Shown piece by piece: positions 9,094 to 17,638 of a DNA stretch of 24,248 nt. The stretch covers positions 502,664-526,911 of the forward strand of contig BFEA01000555.1 of assembly GCA_003427395.1 (NCBI GenBank). The letters are read 5' to 3'. The translations under genes were made by a program, and so were the position numbers. Below the pieces are notes generated by a model. The model was not told the DNA's origin, did not search any database, and saw nothing but the letters and a program-made list of their open reading frames with translations. Numbering within the stretch: the first letter of the stretch is position 1; every line of letters starts with the position of its first letter. Origin of the DNA: Chara braunii. Lineage: Eukaryota > Streptophyta > Charophyceae > Charales > Characeae.

Positions 9094-9418
9094 CGCCCCG
9101 ACTTTAGAGAAGAGGAGGGTTTCACCTCCAGGAGTACAAGAGAAATTTTCTGACGTTTTCCCTGCTCTGCACGTACGAGTGGCAGAGAGATTGGGCTCTA
9201 GGACAATGAGATCTTCCCTAAGAAGCCAAGTGGCAACTTCAATGATCCTACTTGATTTCATCTGCCAGTTTGTTCCCTGGATTTACACAGGCTAGCGTAG
9301 AACTAAGTATCTGGGGCCTGAATAGGTGAAGAGGTCTATGTGGTCTATCCGTAGTATCCGAACTGGTTACATGAAAAGTTTTGAAAATTTTGTATCTGTT
9401 AAATATCTGTTGTTATGA
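9092..9418. other. Non-coding stretch
   Basis: Mixed sequence between the GA microsatellite and the hairpin retroposon at 9419. I see no motif or plausible gene. Confidence 0.4.
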
Positions 9419-9507
9419 GGGACGCTGGACCGGTGTCCAGCAGGTGCAGCTCCCCACGAATAGATCGGAGCCATCGAACTCTTGAAAAAAAAATAAAAAA
9501 TAAAAAA
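9419..9507 (+). mobile_element. Hairpin retroposon copy 3 (A-tailed)
   Basis: The core GGGACGCTGGACCGG ... GGAGC (9419-9471) is followed within 15 bp by an A-rich tail (9484-9507, broken by T). Stem 1 is GCTGGA/TCCAGC, and stem 2 can pair GCTCC with GGAGC. Confidence 0.75.
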
Positions 9508-10150
9508 TTTGTTCAGAATAAATGTCTTCTATGGAGTTCTATCACATATGTTTTTTTTTCTTCAGAATTTTGAATTTTCTGATAAACTTTTTTTCCTTTC
9601 TTTCGAAAGTGGTCCTGTGGGTATAGAGCCTATAGACCGTAGAGTGTAACAGAGTACAACACGGACCACAACCTCCATACAACGGAGTACAACGCCCGTA
9701 TAAAAAAATCATTTTCTTCGGTACGTGAGGCGTGCCTACCCTGCATGCTTAGTCACCGCAAGAGAAAGAAGCAAAGTACACCAGAACTGCTGCTGCAGCA
9801 GCGTTTTCGAAAATATCGCGCTTTGCACATTCCGCAAAAAAAACCAACTTTTTGCCATTCCGTAAAACGAGCGTCAGGAATATCCACTGCAGGCAACATA
9901 AAATTATATGCCTATTTCAACCACCAGTACAAATGTCATTCGTGGCTAAATGTACGAGCCACGATTTTAATTTTGCCGAGCCTGGAAGCAAAGCCTTAGG
10001 GTACTGGCTTCAGGAAAGTTCAGGAACCCCGAGGCACTGGTACTGCCATCTGTGTTGGTCCCGCTGCCAGCTGATGGAACATAAAGGAGGCTGTGTGTTT
10101 CTAGTTTTCACTTATGTGCCACCCAGCCCTGGCCGTAATCGCGGTCAGAT
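9508..10150. other. Non-coding stretch
   Basis: Frames at 9745-9999 and 9852-10169 overlap out of frame and have no domain or consistent composition. I see nothing supportable. Confidence 0.4.
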
Positions 10151-10302
10151 ACATTCAGGAAAGTGGTAGCATGAGAATGCCCTGAAATGAAAGCTTAGGG
10201 CCTGACAGTGAAAAGATTGCTCCCCGCCTCTTACGGGAAGTCTCATCAGAAACAGCCCCGATTCTTTGTTCCTCTAAAAAAAGTGAAAAAAAAAAAAAGA
10301 AA
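10151..10302 (+). mobile_element. A-tailed dispersed repeat, uninterrupted copy
   Basis: It begins ACATTCAGGAAAGTGGTAGC and includes TGCCCTGAAATG and CATCAGAAACAGCC...GATTCTTTGTT, then an A-rich tail (10274-10302). The same blocks recur at 12071-12243, where the hairpin retroposon splits them. The true 5' end is unknown. Confidence 0.6.
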
Positions 10303-10518
10303 GGCCATACCAAGCTCTGAAGGTGATCATTGCCTCACAGATTAGACCCACACTGTGTGTGTATCTTTCATGCACAATACATCTGATTCAATGCATACCA
10401 TCAAGCAAATATCCTACGATCAAGGTCCAGGAGCCTTTAAGTGAAAAGCCAGACTGTCACAACCAATCCACACAAGGTTACTTCCATACATGCTTCATTC
10501 ATAGAATATGAAAAGGGG

Positions 10519-10627
10519 GAGAAGAAGAAGAAGAAGAAGAAGAGGAAGACAAAGACGAAGACGAAGACGAAGATGCGGAGAAGACGCAGAGAAGAAGAAG
10601 AGGAAGAAGAAGAGGAAGAAGAAAAAC
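10519..10627. repeat. (GAA)n/(GAC) imperfect microsatellite
   Basis: A purine-rich GAA/GAC/GAG tract giving a spurious Lys/Glu-rich frame. Confidence 0.9.
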
Positions 10628-10780
10628 AAGAAGTCTTAGAAGAGTTTCACCTGTATTTTCTCAGTTCATTCCAGTCCATCTCAGTTTATTTCATGTCAGT
10701 TCATCTCAATGGACGCCACGAGGAGAGTAGATGGCGGGAAAGGGCTGGGTGATTGAGGGAGTCTCCACCGGCGCCCCCCG

Positions 10781-10832
<52 letters not shown>
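10781..10832. repeat. Poly-C tract of 52 nt
   Basis: Fifty-two consecutive C, preceded by GCGCCCCCCG. A second run of 20 C lies at 10876-10895. It can form an i-motif on this strand and a quadruplex on the other. The lengths may be sequencing artefacts. Confidence 0.9.
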
Positions 10833-10834
<2 letters not shown>

Positions 10835-10952
10835 GGCCCAAGCCGTAAGCTCGGCCGGCGAGGTCCCTCGCCGATCCCCCCCCCCCCCCCCCCCCACCCA
10901 CCCAAATACCCGACCGTGCCACAGGAGAGGAAGGGAGGTGAAGTTCAGATAT

Positions 10953-10977
10953 GGGACGCTGGAACCGGTTTCCAGCA
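10953..10977 (+). repeat. Hairpin retroposon copy 4 (first hairpin only)
   Basis: GGGACGCTGGAACCGGTTTC through CCAGCAC is the family's 5' hairpin (GCTGGA/TCCAGC). The sequence then leaves the family. Either it is a 3'-truncated copy or one disrupted by later events. Copy 5 starts 50 bp downstream in the same direction. Confidence 0.65.
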
Positions 10978-11026
10978 CAATGGCGTCACTTTCAATGATG
11001 TACTGTTTTGTAAAAGATGTATTTAA

Positions 11027-11181
11027 GGGACACTGGACCCCAGTTTCCAGCAGGTGATGCTCCCCACCAATAGACGGAGCAGTCCGCCAGGCAAAGCCTC
11101 AATCCCAGTGGTTCTCTTACCACCACCAGGATAGAGGTCTTGTACTAGGGCCCTTTTCCAAAAAAAAAACAAAAAAAAAAA
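11027..11181 (+). mobile_element. Hairpin retroposon copy 5 (A-tailed, long form)
   Basis: The core GGGACACTGGACCCCAG ... GACGGAGC (11027-11080) is followed by about 75 bp of copy-specific sequence and an A run (about 11160-11181), which passes into a GAA microsatellite. Stem 2 (GCTCC/GGAGC) is intact. Confidence 0.65.
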
Positions 11182-11338
11182 GAAGAAGAAGAAGAAGAAG
11201 AAGAAGAAGAAGAAGAAGAAGGAAGTTGGAAGAAGGAAGAAGAAAAAGAAGGAAGAAGAAGAAGAAGGAAGAAGGAAGAAGGAAGAAGAAGGAAGAAGGA
11301 AGAAGGAAGAAGGAAGAAGAAAAAGAAGGAAGAAGAAG
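11182..11338. repeat. (GAA)n/(GGAAGAA)n microsatellite
   Basis: It continues directly from the A tail of the retroposon at 11027 and probably grew from it. The antisense Phe/Ser/Leu frames across it are artefacts. Confidence 0.9.
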
Positions 11339-11339
11339 A

Positions 11340-12064
11340 TGACCTGGAAGGGAGGTAAGACGATGCATGAAAACAGATATCTCCCGAACCCGCGAGTTCA
11401 AATCGTAAATTAGTACAATGAAACCATGGCGGCATGGACCCGACCAGTTTCGGCTGGCCGCCAAAACAGCACTCCTCAGGGGTCTTTGGTGGGGGAGGTG
11501 CCAACCAATGTCAAACACTTCATGAGAGTAGGACTAGACAAAAAACTCCATCTGCACCGCAGATCCTGTCATCAACGAACAGAAAATGTAAACAGTCCTA
11601 CGGACCAAGAAGGGAGCCAGATACAGAAAGGACAGGCAGAACCTACATCTTATGTCCTGACTACAAAAATTACCAAAGGCCCGACGACGGGGCCTACAAA
11701 TATTATCAGAAACCAGAATTCTGCCTCGAAGCGAAAACCATCGAAACCTACCAATCTCAACACCAACCTGCCGACTCGTCGAAACAGCAGATTTAAACCT
11801 TTGTGCCCACATCATCAATCTGTACTGAAACCGCAAACAAAACGTATTGTCCCAATCACATTGGAGATGATTGGACACATTCACCAAAAGCAATATCCTT
11901 CCCAAAATAACCTACTACCCAGACTCGAACAACCAACCTGAAAATCATCAACCCACCCACATCGTATTACAGCAGAAAACTTCTTCCTTCGTGATTTGAA
12001 CACATAACCAGAAATAGACATCTGCATCCTTGTTCAGTCGTTAATCCTGGGCGCATATGCAGGT
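11340..12064. other. Stretch with degenerate tRNA-like modules, no clear gene
   Basis: A plus-strand B-box-like GCGAGTTCAAATCG (near 11393-11407) has a possible A box (GGAGGTAAGACGATGC) upstream. On the minus strand, GGTTATGTGTTCAAATCACG (about 11992-12011) and GGTTGTTCGAGTCTGGG (about 11918-11935) also look like B boxes. These suggest decayed SINEs. The plus frames at 11426-11941 are hydrophilic and low-complexity, overlap out of frame, and show no domain. Confidence 0.3.
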
Positions 12065-12070
12065 CCCCCA

Positions 12071-12243
12071 ACATTCAGGAATGTGCTAGCGTTATGGGAC
12101 GCTGGGCCCGGTTCCCAGCACGTGCTGCTCCCCACGAATAGACTGGAGCATTTGTTTAAAAAAAAAAAGAAAAAAAAAAAAAAAGAAGAGTGCCCTGAAA
12201 TGGAAACGGCCTCACCTCATCAGAAGCAGCCAAGATTCTTTGT
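12071..12243 (+). mobile_element. A-tailed dispersed repeat, split by an insertion
   Basis: ACATTCAGGAATGTGCTAGC (12071-12090) and TGCCCTGAAATGG...GATTCTTTGTT (12191-12243) are contiguous in the related copy at 10151. Here about 96 bp of hairpin retroposon and A tail separate them. The 3' side is cut off by the tRNA-headed element that starts at 12244. Confidence 0.65.
12092..12187 (+). mobile_element. Hairpin retroposon copy 6 (A-tailed, insertion defined)
   Basis: The core GGGACGCTGGGCCCGG ... GGAGC (12096-12149) is followed by a 35-nt A-rich tail. Comparison with the uninterrupted repeat at 10151 fixes the insert to about 12092-12187. Stem 1 is GCTGGG/CCCAGC here against GCTGGA/TCCAGC elsewhere, a paired change that keeps the helix. 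Confidence 0.75.
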
Positions 12244-13235
12244 TAGCTCTGCGGGCAGAGCACTGGTTGGAAAATTTAATGCGCATTGTGGTCCGAGGTT
12301 GTGAGTTCAAAACTCACAGCCCCGCACATGGACATGGACTCCGGCGGGCGTTGACCGGCTGTACACACCTTTCCCTGGGGATTGGTGTAGGGTAAGGATT
12401 ACAGACACGGTTGCACCACCCGAGGGATTCAGTCCAGGATTGTTGTATGTTGCATCTGGGCTCCGAGGGGTTGTTCAAGAGGTTCTTGGTCTGTGGATTG
12501 TTCAGATGATTGTCCCCCGGTCTAGCATAGCGCATGAGTTGGTTCGAGGTTGGGCTGTATGGATGACGGGGGGAGGTCCAGGGTTGAAGTCCTCGTCGTC
12601 CGACTAAGCACATAATGGATATATTAAGTTGGGTCGGGAGTGAGTAGGTAGTGGGGGTAACAGGGTACCGTTTGGGGAGCCTGGCTTCGAAGGGCGCCAT
12701 GTGGAAGGGAGTTGGTGCCACAGCATTCAAGGATATGAGCGGAGGTGGAGCAGGTTGGGGTGTCCTGCTCTGACGATGGGTAACCACTAGGGGTGGGTGG
12801 TAGCTTTCATTGGGTGCCAGAAGCAGTGTCAACTTGTCAAGGGGTATGTCTCGGGACCGTACCAGTACAACAAGTAGGGTTACAACTGGAACAACCCAAT
12901 GTGACTAGAGAGGGGTCTAGGGGGACGTTTATAGGTAGAGGGCGGATAAGGGGCCGTACATCGGCGGACATAGGCTAGAACCTCTAGGTCGACAACTTAG
13001 GGGGGGATAGGGTTGGGGTCTACCTACGGGACTTGTAGAAGAATGTCTATTCCTAGCGCCCGAAGTACCCGGGTGGCAGGGTTCAGATGGCAGGGTTCAG
13101 ACGATGCTTCGATCAACGCTGAATGGGGTAATTAGGTCCGGCTTAGCCTTGGTACCTCCATCCGCTGTCCGGTCAGGTTGCCTCCATCAAGATGATTGAG
13201 GGGTAACAATCCCGAGTGGTGGACACTGAGGGCAT
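12244..13235 (+). mobile_element. tRNA-headed ~1-kb element, copy 3 (diverged)
   Basis: The head has TAGCTCTGCGGGCAGAGCAC (A-box region, 12244-12263), the family block GTTGGAAAA...GCGCATTGTGGT, and a B box GTGAGTTCAAAACTCAC (about 12298-12314). The middle shows a second tRNA-like area around 12535-12590. The 3' block (GCGCCCGAAGTACCCG, then CTGTCCGGTCAGGTTGCCTCC) aligns with copies 1 and 2. The extreme end, CCGAGTGGTGGACACTGAGG, aligns with copy 1 to about 6150. The antisense frame at 12314-12832 is a shadow. Confidence 0.55.
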
Positions 13236-13363
13236 ACTCACACGGGGACCTGATGACCTTGAATCCCGAAATTTGAGGCAGATTTCAGGTCACACGGGGG
13301 GGGGGCGCTACCCACATGTAAACTCTTGTCAGCAGCCTGCGGGCCCACGGGAGGACCCTTTTT

Positions 13364-13371
13364 GTCTCAAA

Positions 13372-13402
<31 letters not shown>

Positions 13403-13504
13403 ATGTGGCCCGATGGACAACGGATCTGATATTAAACTGATCAGAACAGATACTACACTTGATCTTGGACCACGGCCAAAAGGCTGAGAAAGGTGGTCTC
13501 AAAT
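13364..13504 (-). pseudogene. U2 snRNA retropseudogene with A tail and TSD
   Basis: On the minus strand the U2 5' part is unmistakable: ACCTTTCTCAGCCTTTTGGC, then AAGATCAAGTGTAGTATCTG, TTCTGATCAGTTTAATATC and a stem-loop-II-like CCATCGGGCCACATTAAATT. The branch-site-pairing GTAGTA is retained. It differs from a functional U2 by an extra ~7 nt between the stem I region and AAGATCAAG. It also lacks the Sm site and the whole 3' half, which an A tail of about 25 nt replaces (13373-13396). Exact 9-bp direct repeats GTCTCAAAT flank it at 13364-13372 and 13496-13504. Known biology: LINE machinery copies snRNAs this way. It is almost certainly not a functional gene. Confidence 0.9.
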
Positions 13505-14154
13505 AATTACCTTTTCAGGCTTTTCGTCGTTTTTGGTTTTTTCATTCTCCATGACGTATGTCAAAAAGTTCTTGCATGGTGAAAACAGTGGTGAATGCTA
13601 GTTCATGATCGGAAAAAAAAAAAAAAAAAACTCTACATATTTTTTGGGGTAAGCAGTGTGACTACGTGGACTTCGTGGGAGGTGCAAATGTCAGGGTGGC
13701 GACTGTGTCTTTTGTGGACAGAGAAAGTGCATGTGACCACATGGGCACCCAAAGGAGCAAATGCATGGTACCAAACGTCCTAGATGTTTGCCACTTTAGG
13801 TCCCCGTGTGAGTATGCCCTGAGGAAGGATCATGGGGTGGGGGTGTGCCAGGGACTAATGATGAAATAGCATATATGCAAGTGCACGCCGTGCGCTGATT
13901 CGCGAACCGTTGGAGCTCAAGCGCCCGACCTGCGCAGTGTGCACGAAGGCCCAGGGCCCAGGCCAAAAAAAAAAAATAAAAAAATAAAAAAAAACCCGAG
14001 TGTCAATACATCCCTGGCTCAGCCCCCCAGCAAAAATGGTTTTGGGGCCCAAAATTGTTTTTAGCGGGCTTGAGCGGCCCGAAACGATTTCGAATTACAT
14101 TTTGGGTGGTGGGTGACCGTTTCCCAGTTTTCGCAGGTCGATACTGGCAGGGGT
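13505..14154. other. Non-coding stretch
   Basis: It contains A runs at 13612-13630 and an interrupted A tract at 13965-13994, both possible retroposon tails. Frames at 13595-13869 overlap out of frame. No gene is supported. Confidence 0.4.
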
Positions 14155-14980
14155 AGTCCAGTTGATGTGGCTCAGTGGTTAGAGCACCGGTTGGAAATGC
14201 ACATTGTGGTATAAGGTTGCGGGTTCAAAACCCTGCAGCCTTGCGCATGGACACCAGCAGGGCGTTAGATTGACGCACAGCTGGAAACACATCCCCTTGG
14301 GCTGACGCATGGTACTATTACAGACACTGCCTGCGCACCACCCAAGGGTAGTCCACGCTGTTGTATGTTGGTTGTGGGTTTCACAGGGTTTGCTTGGGTT
14401 GTTGGTCTCGGATGTTCTGATGTTCTCCCCAGTCTGGCATATCACACGATCATTCCATTTCCGGTAGTTGCTCATACGGTAGAGTCTTGGATTACATGTT
14501 ACAAGGTCACGGGTTCAAGCTTGGTTCGGTCCTTGGGGGGGGTCCTTGTCCAGCTGGTCCCGTTCTCTCCTCGATACATGATTCACAGAGTACACATATC
14601 TTTCGGGCATACACACATACCTAAGCCTTGCGAATTATATATCGCTTACAGGTTACATACACAAGTTTTCACTTACACTGTCTACACAGATTCACAGAAT
14701 ATATACACAAAAAACAGGCTGGGGAGCTAGTCACTGGTGGGGTCTAGTGCCTGCAGTAGGTTCAGGTAGGTTGGATAGGGTGCCATTGGGTGCAGTTCCT
14801 ACTGACATTCGGATGGAACTGTCTGGTGGCCATATATATATGGGGCCTTTAGCCCATTGTCTGGGCCTGGCGTCCGAAGTTCCTGTTCGACAAGGTTCGT
14901 CTGATTCCGCTTCCACCAGGGCTGGGCAATCTATCAGCCCTGGTGCCTATCACTGCTGTTCGGTCCAAGTTGCCTGCCCT
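14155..14980 (+). mobile_element. tRNA-headed ~1-kb element, copy 2 (3' end interrupted)
   Basis: It is nearly identical to copy 1 over AGTCCAGTTGATGTGGCTCAG and through the first A/B boxes (B box GGGTTCAAAACC near 14221). The second tRNA-like module is better preserved here: CTCATACGGTAGAGTC (about 14471-14486) and GGTCACGGGTTCAAGC (14505-14520), with tRNA-like spacing. The 3' block GTTCGGTCCAAGTTGCCTGC ends at about 14980, where copies 1 and 3 continue but this one stops. Seven bases later begins TGTGACGAG, the likely LTR edge. The LTR retrotransposon probably inserted into this copy. Confidence 0.65.
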
Positions 14981-15679
14981 ACCAAGGTGTGACGAGCCAC
15001 TTCCCGACCCCGTGCCATCTTTCGTACCCTTTCTTTAGCTTGTATCATACCAACCCCAGGAAAACCCCGTTTTGAGTTCGTGCTTTCGGGCTGCCGCATT
15101 TTCCTTTTTGAGAGCTTTTTCGACTGCTGAGTTCTGTTTTTCTTCTTGCAAAGTACGGAAATACATGGGAATTTACGTGCGCCTTAGCGAGCGCACTAGG
15201 AATTGGGCTCGGTAGTTGGGAATTCTGGGATAAGCGGAACTTCGACGTGTCCTTTTTGGGTGTGTGAATGTTCTTGGGCGCGTCGGGGAAAACTCTCGGA
15301 ATTTTGCGTGAATACGAATAGGCGTAGGATTTTCTTTTCCCGCTTCGCTTTTTCGCGCGCGGATATGGTGATTTCAATTTTGAATTAGGATAGAAGCAAG
15401 CTGTAACTGTTTCGGTGCCTTTTTCTTTTTTTTGTTGACGGCGCCGTTCATGCAAAAGCTTCCTCCTCTCTGTCCCCCGCATCGCTCCCTCTCGCGCCTC
15501 CCTTCCCTTCTCCCTCCTTTTTCTCTCTCCCCGTAACTGTTTTTCCTTCTCCCTCTCTCTCTCTCCCGCCTTGCTTTCGCGCGCCCATTTCCCTTTCTTG
15601 ATCATCTGAATCTTGGACCCGTCTTGCGCCACCTCTCGCGCCTTTTCTCTTCTCACCCTCTACGTCTGGCGTACGACGC

Positions 15680-15902
15680 CCAATCGATCCCCCGATAACT
15701 CCCGCTCGCCAATCAGGTGCGTGGATCGATAGGACCTTCCTATCGCGCGACGAATCTGATTGGTTGAACCTTGAGTTCCGAGGGATCAACATGGCGTTCG
15801 TAGAGCACTCTTCTCAAAGTCTTCTCCTCCTGCTTCTCCTCTTACACCTCAGCTTTCTTGTCGCCTTCTCCCCCTTCTATCTCCCTTGTCGCAACTATAA
15901 AA
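15680..15902 (+). promoter_or_regulatory. CCAAT/TATA promoter with nested palindromes
   Basis: A TATA box TATAAAA lies at 15896-15902. Upstream are CCAAT boxes at 15680 and 15709 (plus) and ATTGG at 15759-15763 (minus). The last two belong to an exact inverted repeat, CCAATCAG (15709-15716) and CTGATTGG (15756-15763). Nested inside it is a second exact inverted repeat, CGATAGGA (15727-15734) and TCCTATCG (15738-15745), with a 3-nt loop. Initiation is predicted about 25-30 bp after the TATA box. It most likely drives the retroelement RNA. Confidence 0.55.
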
Positions 15903-16019
15903 CCCGCAAGCCCGTCCGCAAATCTCTCTTACGTTCTCGACTCCTAAGCCAGATTCTAGGAAGCAGTGGCTGGGCAGAGTGGATGGATGTGAGTCGGAAA
16001 GTCCTGTCGGACTGACGAT

Positions 16020-16908
16020 AGGCTGGCCGGTTGCGCGCTTGATCGCCACGACTGACTGTGGGATCCAGGCGAACCGTGTCGAGTTTACGACAACGGGGTG
16101 ACGATCGCAGTGGCGGGAGTTAGCATGCAACAGCCGGGATCGTCGGTGCGGGTATGAGGATCAATGATCGGAGTTGAGTGAGTGATTGGCCCGGGGCCAT
16201 AGTGGAATTAACGACGAATGCGCCTTTGTTGCGGATTGTTATCCTTGGCGTGAGTGTACGGCGGCGCCGAACTTTTCTCTTTCTGGACCTTGTCATCTTC
16301 TATTTCGACTCTCTTTCCCTCGACTCTCTCTCTCTCCCTCTCTCTCTTTTTGACTGATGATGCGTCTGAATCATTGTCCCTCTCTTCAATGGGAATGAGT
16401 CAGCGTCCTGTTTTTGTGTGAAAGAACTTCTTCCGAAACTCTTCCATTAGTTTCCTAGGTAATCCTCCTACGCAAGGACCCTATCTTCTTGTCTTGTGAA
16501 CGGTGGATGCGTGCGTACTGTGAGATGCGATCCATCGTTTCCTGTGCATGTCTCATTTTCGCACCTTCCACAGTGAATGCATGTAGGGAAACGTGTGACT
16601 CTTTTCGTGTTGATTAGACGATTGTCGTCGGAATTTTGTTCGAGAATGCAAGAGTGTTTAGATNTGTAGCTNTGTTTGCACTGCGCATGCCATCTGCCTT
16701 ATGTTGCACGACATCAGCAGCCGAGCCACGAGGCGGCCCTGAGAAACAAGGCGCCCACGTTGTGTTGAACTGAGTCACGGATCGGTCCCTTAGTCATATG
16801 CATGATCAAGCTTATCTGTGTTTGCTCTCTCTCTCTTGTGTCAAAAAGATTGATTGGGGGACGCGCGAATCGCTTTTGTTCTTAATGACGTATCCGGATA
16901 TTTTGTGA
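16020..16908. other. Putative LTR/leader sequence, non-coding
   Basis: No supported frame. It has CT-rich stretches near 16320-16350 and two undetermined bases at 16664 and 16672. It lies between the promoter and the ORF at 16909 and would be transcribed as leader. Confidence 0.4.
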
Positions 16909-17445
16909 TTGATTGACATGTGGACTGACAAGTACTCTTCGATTGGGTGCCAGCCTCCCGTATCTCCCATCCCAATGCGACCTTTTCCTTACAGTGAGGA
17001 AAGGACACGTGTATGTGAGTGGGACGTACGAGAAGCCGTTGCACAAATCGGCGGGCAGTATTACTTCCCTCCGGCCAACCGCTGTTCTGGGTTCGTAGAA
17101 GCCGGGTTTGTTATTATCGATACGCACTTCCCACCTTACTCGGTATTGTTGCCATTTAACGAGTTGATCGTCATTCCGTGGACGGCAGTAGAACCCCATT
17201 GGCCGCGCACTCTGTGCACCGAATATCAGCGTTTTGAGCGCTACGAGTCCAGGGGTTTCCACTACCGTGTGCGGAGTGAAGACAAGCATAAAGAAAGAGC
17301 CACGCGACTGAGACCCTCCACGTCAAACTCGGAACTAACCAGCGAACGACGACGAGACTTGATACGAAAACGGGACACACGAAGCATGCTCAAGCCTTTC
17401 TGTTCTAAACGACGGGCTGTAGCCCGGTGGGAGGCACGACAATAA
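16909..17445 (+). CDS. Hypothetical ORF inside the putative 5' LTR/leader
   Basis: A 178-codon frame from ATG 16909 to TAA at 17443-17445. The middle has normal globular composition (for example EAVAQIGGQYYFPPANRC and FNELIVIPWTAVEPHW). The C-terminal third is strongly basic (SERRRDLIRKRDTRS, SKRRAVARWEARQ), as in nucleic-acid-binding or nuclear proteins. I recognise no family and see no signal peptide or membrane segment. It lies downstream of the LTR promoter and upstream of the primer-binding site, so if the LTR limits are right it is an LTR-encoded ORF. A competing antisense frame (16882-17289) is shorter. Chance is not excluded. Confidence 0.35.
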   Translation: MIDMWTDKYSSIGCQPPVSPIPMRPFPYSEERTRVCEWDVREAVAQIGGQYYFPPANRCSGFVEAGFVIIDTHFPPYSVLLPFNELIVIPWTAVEPHWPRTLCTEYQRFERYESRGFHYRVRSEDKHKERATRLRPSTSNSELTSERRRDLIRKRDTRSMLKPFCSKRRAVARWEARQ

Positions 17446-17638
17446 TTTTTGGATTGAATTTGGATCTTTCTGTTTTCGCGCCATGTCGGCGCGCGCATTC
17501 CGCGACGCGCGAAATTAATTGACTTGCTTCATTGGACCTACACAGGGGATTTCAGTTCCATCTGTGTCCCCACACTCAATTTCCAAAAATCCTTGGCACA
17601 CCCCATCTTGCTGTTTTTCTGGGCCTCTTTCCGCACGT

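Noticed and set aside
8853-9261. Ser-Leu and Arg-Glu repeat proteins
   Set aside because: They are translations of the CA/GA microsatellite, and one contains an undetermined base.
11426-11941. 171-codon plus-strand ORF
   Set aside because: Hydrophilic low-complexity sequence that overlaps another frame and tRNA-like remnants. There is no motif.
10153-12243. CRISPR-like or regularly spaced array
   Set aside because: The recurring units are dispersed retroposons in both orientations with irregular spacing, in a eukaryotic genome.
13373-13495. Functional U2 snRNA gene
   Set aside because: It lacks the Sm site and 3' half, has an A tail and target-site duplication, and carries an insertion near stem I.
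15045-15656. 203-codon minus-strand Arg/Lys/Glu-rich frame
   Set aside because: It arises from a pyrimidine-rich U3-like tract on the plus strand. Composition alone explains it.
15764-16015. 83-codon ORF with a Leu run resembling a signal peptide
   Set aside because: It spans the TATA box and predicted start site. The Leu run comes from CTC/CTT repeats.
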